Shown: positions 6,430-7,767 of the stretch, in pieces
Layout of the letters: each line of letters begins with the position of its first letter
Position numbering within the stretch: the stretch's first letter is position 1
Origin: DATKSS01 sp049582065
GTDB taxonomy: Bacteria; Chloroflexota; Dormibacteria; Dormibacterales; Dormibacteraceae
Direction of reading: 5' to 3'
Assembly: GCA_049582065.1 (NCBI GenBank)
Contig: JBAUTF010000385.1
Coordinates: 1 to 7,767 of the forward strand
DNA: 7,767 nt
Program-made: the position numbers and the translations under genes
The notes under the pieces: generated by a model
Seen by the model: only the letters and a program-made list of their open reading frames with translations
What the model was told of the DNA's origin: nothing
Databases searched by the model: none

Positions 6430-6479
6430 GGTTTGCGGGCAATGCTACCCCTGCGTTGACAGGCTGGGTTCCCGTTTAG

Positions 6480-6497
6480 GGATGCGCATCCTACAAT
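6480..6497 (+). promoter_or_regulatory. Candidate promoter with abutting palindromic operator
   Basis: TACAAT at 6492-6497 matches the -10 consensus at five of six positions and lies upstream of the metallopeptidase gene. It is directly preceded by the perfect 12-bp palindrome GGATGCGCATCC (6480-6491), which occupies the spacer region where a repressor would block polymerase. A perfect TTGACA occurs at 6456-6461, but it is 30 bp away from this -10, too far for a standard pair; the correctly spaced hexamer (6469-6474, TTCCCG) is weak. On the minus strand TAGGAT (6493-6488) overlaps the same place and could serve the divergent GH15 gene. Confidence 0.45.
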
Positions 6498-6526
6498 CGC
6501 GGCACAGCACAAACCCAGGAACCCCC

Positions 6527-6530
6527 GGAG
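6527..6530 (+). promoter_or_regulatory. Ribosome binding site for the metallopeptidase
   Basis: GGAG ends 9 nt before the TTG at 6540. It is the main support for that TTG as the start codon. Confidence 0.6.
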
Positions 6531-6539
6531 TACCACGTC

Positions 6540-7070
6540 TTGGAAACAAATCCAGAACAGTTCAGCCCACCCATTCGCATCGTGGCGTCGAAGAAACGCC
6601 GAAGGACCGTGGCCGCGCGGCTGCGTTCCGGAGTGCTCGAGCTGCTCGTGCCCGCATGGATGTCGCGCGTCGAGCGTGAGCATTGGGCGGAGGTCATGCG
6701 TAGCCGTCTTGAACGGCGGATGCAGCGCTCCCGGCCATCTGACGAGAGGCTCCTGCAGCGCGCGCGCAGCCTGAATCACCGCCACTTCGACGGCAGGTTG
6801 CGCTGGACCTCAATCGGGTTTGCCGAGATGCAGCACTTGTGGGGAAGCTGCACCTTCACCGATGGCGCGATCCGCATCGCCAGGCGCGCCGCCTCGCTTC
6901 CGGACTGGGTGCTCGACTACCTGCTGGTGCACGAGATGGCGCACCTCGAGCACAGCGACCACGGACCGGCATTTCACGAAATGGAGGAGCGCTATCCGCT
7001 CGCCGAGAGAGCGCGAGGCTACCTGATGGCGCTCGACGCCCGCCTATCGCCAGAGGGACTCCCGGGCTAG
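6540..7070 (+). CDS. YgjP/DUF45-type zinc metallopeptidase (M48-like)
   Basis: The protein is 176 residues. The N-terminal strand region IRIVASKKRRRTVAARLRSGVLELLVP (12-38) corresponds to the SxRR-x-xVxLRV start of DUF45 proteins. The family signature MQHLWGSCTFTDGAIRI (97-113) is followed by PDWVLDYLLVHEMAHLEHSDHGPAFHEM (121-148). In it, His131, Glu132 and His135 form HEXXH, and His141 is the probable third zinc ligand, as in SprT/WrbA-type minigluzincins. All catalytic residues are intact. It is predicted to be cytoplasmic. E. coli YgjP of this family has been reported to have nucleotide (UTP) pyrophosphatase activity, so proteolysis should not be assumed. The protein is shorter than typical family members (about 230 residues), mainly because the N-terminal portion is abbreviated. 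The start is TTG with GGAG 9 nt upstream. Its TAG stop lies in a CTAG palindrome that also gives the stop of the convergent GMC gene. Confidence 0.88.
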   Translation: METNPEQFSPPIRIVASKKRRRTVAARLRSGVLELLVPAWMSRVEREHWAEVMRSRLERRMQRSRPSDERLLQRARSLNHRHFDGRLRWTSIGFAEMQHLWGSCTFTDGAIRIARRAASLPDWVLDYLLVHEMAHLEHSDHGPAFHEMEERYPLAERARGYLMALDARLSPEGLPG

Positions 7071-7767
7071 AGAGCACCGCGGATGAAGTCGGCCACACGC
7101 TCGCCGATCATCATCGTCGGGAGGTTGATGTTCGCCCGCGGGATCGTGGGCATGACTGAGGCGTCCGCAACGAAGAGGTCGTCGATGCCTCTCACCCGGC
7201 AGTGGTCGTCGACGACTGCCATCTGGTCTCCATCCGGACCCATCCGGAGCGTGCCGGACGGGTGGTAGTCGGTGGCGTGGAAATCGAGCAGGTGACTGCG
7301 TAGGGCTGCTTCATCGTGGGCTGTCCTGGAATCGGGCAGAAGGAGCTCGCATTTCATGCTCTCACCCAGCACGTCCGCCACATCGAACGCCACCCTGGCG
7401 CCGCCGATCATTCTCTGCAGGTCACGCGGGTTGGAGAAGTAACGGTGATCGATGTGCGGCTCGGCACGCGGGTCCCTCGATGCGGCCCTCACGAGTCCCT
7501 GCGATTCGCAGTCGCTCACCTCGACGTAGAGGCCGTTCAAGCCGGGCATCGCGAAGAGCTCGCCGAAGACAAAGGTGAACTTGACGTCGTCCACCGCGAG
7601 GGAAGGATAGGTCCGGAGCTTCAAGGTTGGGCCGATCGGGATGAAGCCGGTCGGAACCTGCTGGCCGGCGTCGATCGCGATCAACGTAGATACGTGGTCG
7701 AGAAGGTTCTCGCCCACGCCTGGCAGCTCGAGCACCCTCTTCACTCCGATCTCGTCCAGGACCTCGC
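7067..7767 (-). CDS. GMC-family FAD oxidoreductase (choline/alcohol dehydrogenase type), 5' part cut by window edge
   Basis: Only the C-terminal 232 residues are visible; the FAD-binding N-terminus lies beyond the right edge (GMC enzymes are usually 500-560 residues). The first residues, EVLDEIGVKRVLELPGVGENLLDH, match the GMC motif just after the middle of the protein. The visible part then runs through the substrate-binding region into ATDYHPSGTLRMG, whose His (codon 7264-7262) is the conserved catalytic histidine, then the FAD-contact segment RGIDDLFVADASVMPTIPRANINLPTMMIGERVADFI. In the N-x-N of that segment (7132-7124) an Asn fills the second catalytic position, as in choline oxidase/dehydrogenase-like members, rather than the His of glucose oxidase. 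The enzyme oxidises an alcohol to an aldehyde or acid using FAD; the substrate cannot be told. The GTG at 7744 inside the frame is not the start, because the frame and the motif continue upstream. The stop overlaps that of the metallopeptidase gene. Confidence 0.93.
   Translation of the reverse strand, partial: EVLDEIGVKRVLELPGVGENLLDHVSTLIAIDAGQQVPTGFIPIGPTLKLRTYPSLAVDDVKFTFVFGELFAMPGLNGLYVEVSDCESQGLVRAASRDPRAEPHIDHRYFSNPRDLQRMIGGARVAFDVADVLGESMKCELLLPDSRTAHDEAALRSHLLDFHATDYHPSGTLRMGPDGDQMAVVDDHCRVRGIDDLFVADASVMPTIPRANINLPTMMIGERVADFIRGAL

Noticed and set aside
7067..7744. A complete 225-residue protein starting at the GTG at 7744.
   Set aside because: The frame continues to the window edge with residues that match the GMC family, and the FAD-binding half would be missing, so this is the C-terminal part of a longer gene.

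Overview
The window is high-GC bacterial DNA with dense, mostly tightly packed genes. Four of the six visible start codons are GTG or TTG. The gene set (GT87 membrane glycosyltransferase, CysL/CbbR-like LysR regulator, acyl-CoA carboxylase beta subunit, GH15 glucoamylase-type enzyme, YgjP-like metallopeptidase, GMC oxidoreductase) and one likely leaderless promoter fit a soil-type actinobacterial or Chloroflexota/Dormibacterota-like lineage. That placement is a guess; nothing in the window fixes the phylum. No rRNA, tRNA, CRISPR array, insertion sequence or phage gene was seen.

Layout. (1) Positions 2547 down to 1 form a three-gene minus-strand run: a LysR-type regulator, a GT87 polytopic glycosyltransferase, and a metallo-beta-lactamase-fold hydrolase cut by the left edge. 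LysR and GT87 are separated by 1 bp and GT87 and the hydrolase overlap by 17 bp, so they look like one operon. (2) Divergent from this run, 2608-4245 on the plus strand encodes a complete carboxyltransferase (beta) subunit of a propionyl/acetyl-CoA-type carboxylase. The short gap holds a candidate bidirectional promoter in which the two -10 hexamers overlap. (3) Between the carboxylase gene and the next, convergent gene (4246-4416) is a hairpin cluster whose main part, 4253-4383, looks like two copies of a roughly 45-50 nt palindromic unit in inverted orientation (REPIN/BIME-like). A further hairpin lies at 4384-4402. (4) 6429 down to 4417 encodes a 670-aa cytoplasmic GH15 glucan hydrolase. 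(5) A 110-bp divergent gap (6430-6539) carries a good -10 box abutted by a perfect 12-bp palindrome. (6) 6540-7070 encodes a YgjP/DUF45 zinc metallopeptidase. Its stop codon shares a CTAG palindrome with the stop of a GMC oxidoreductase entering from the right edge on the minus strand.

How the genes may work together. The LysR regulator is placed to control its own operon and the divergent carboxylase gene, which would link acyl-CoA carboxylation (lipid precursors or propionate/branched-chain catabolism) with a membrane glycosyltransferase of the kind that builds polyprenyl-phosphate-dependent glycans. This is inference from position only. GH15 would act on intracellular alpha-glucans. The metallopeptidase and GMC genes have no evident functional tie to the rest. 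I found no convincing new multi-gene system. The most notable items are the covarying inverted hairpin element, the overlapping divergent promoter, and an unusual cysteine at the substrate-specificity position of the carboxylase beta subunit.
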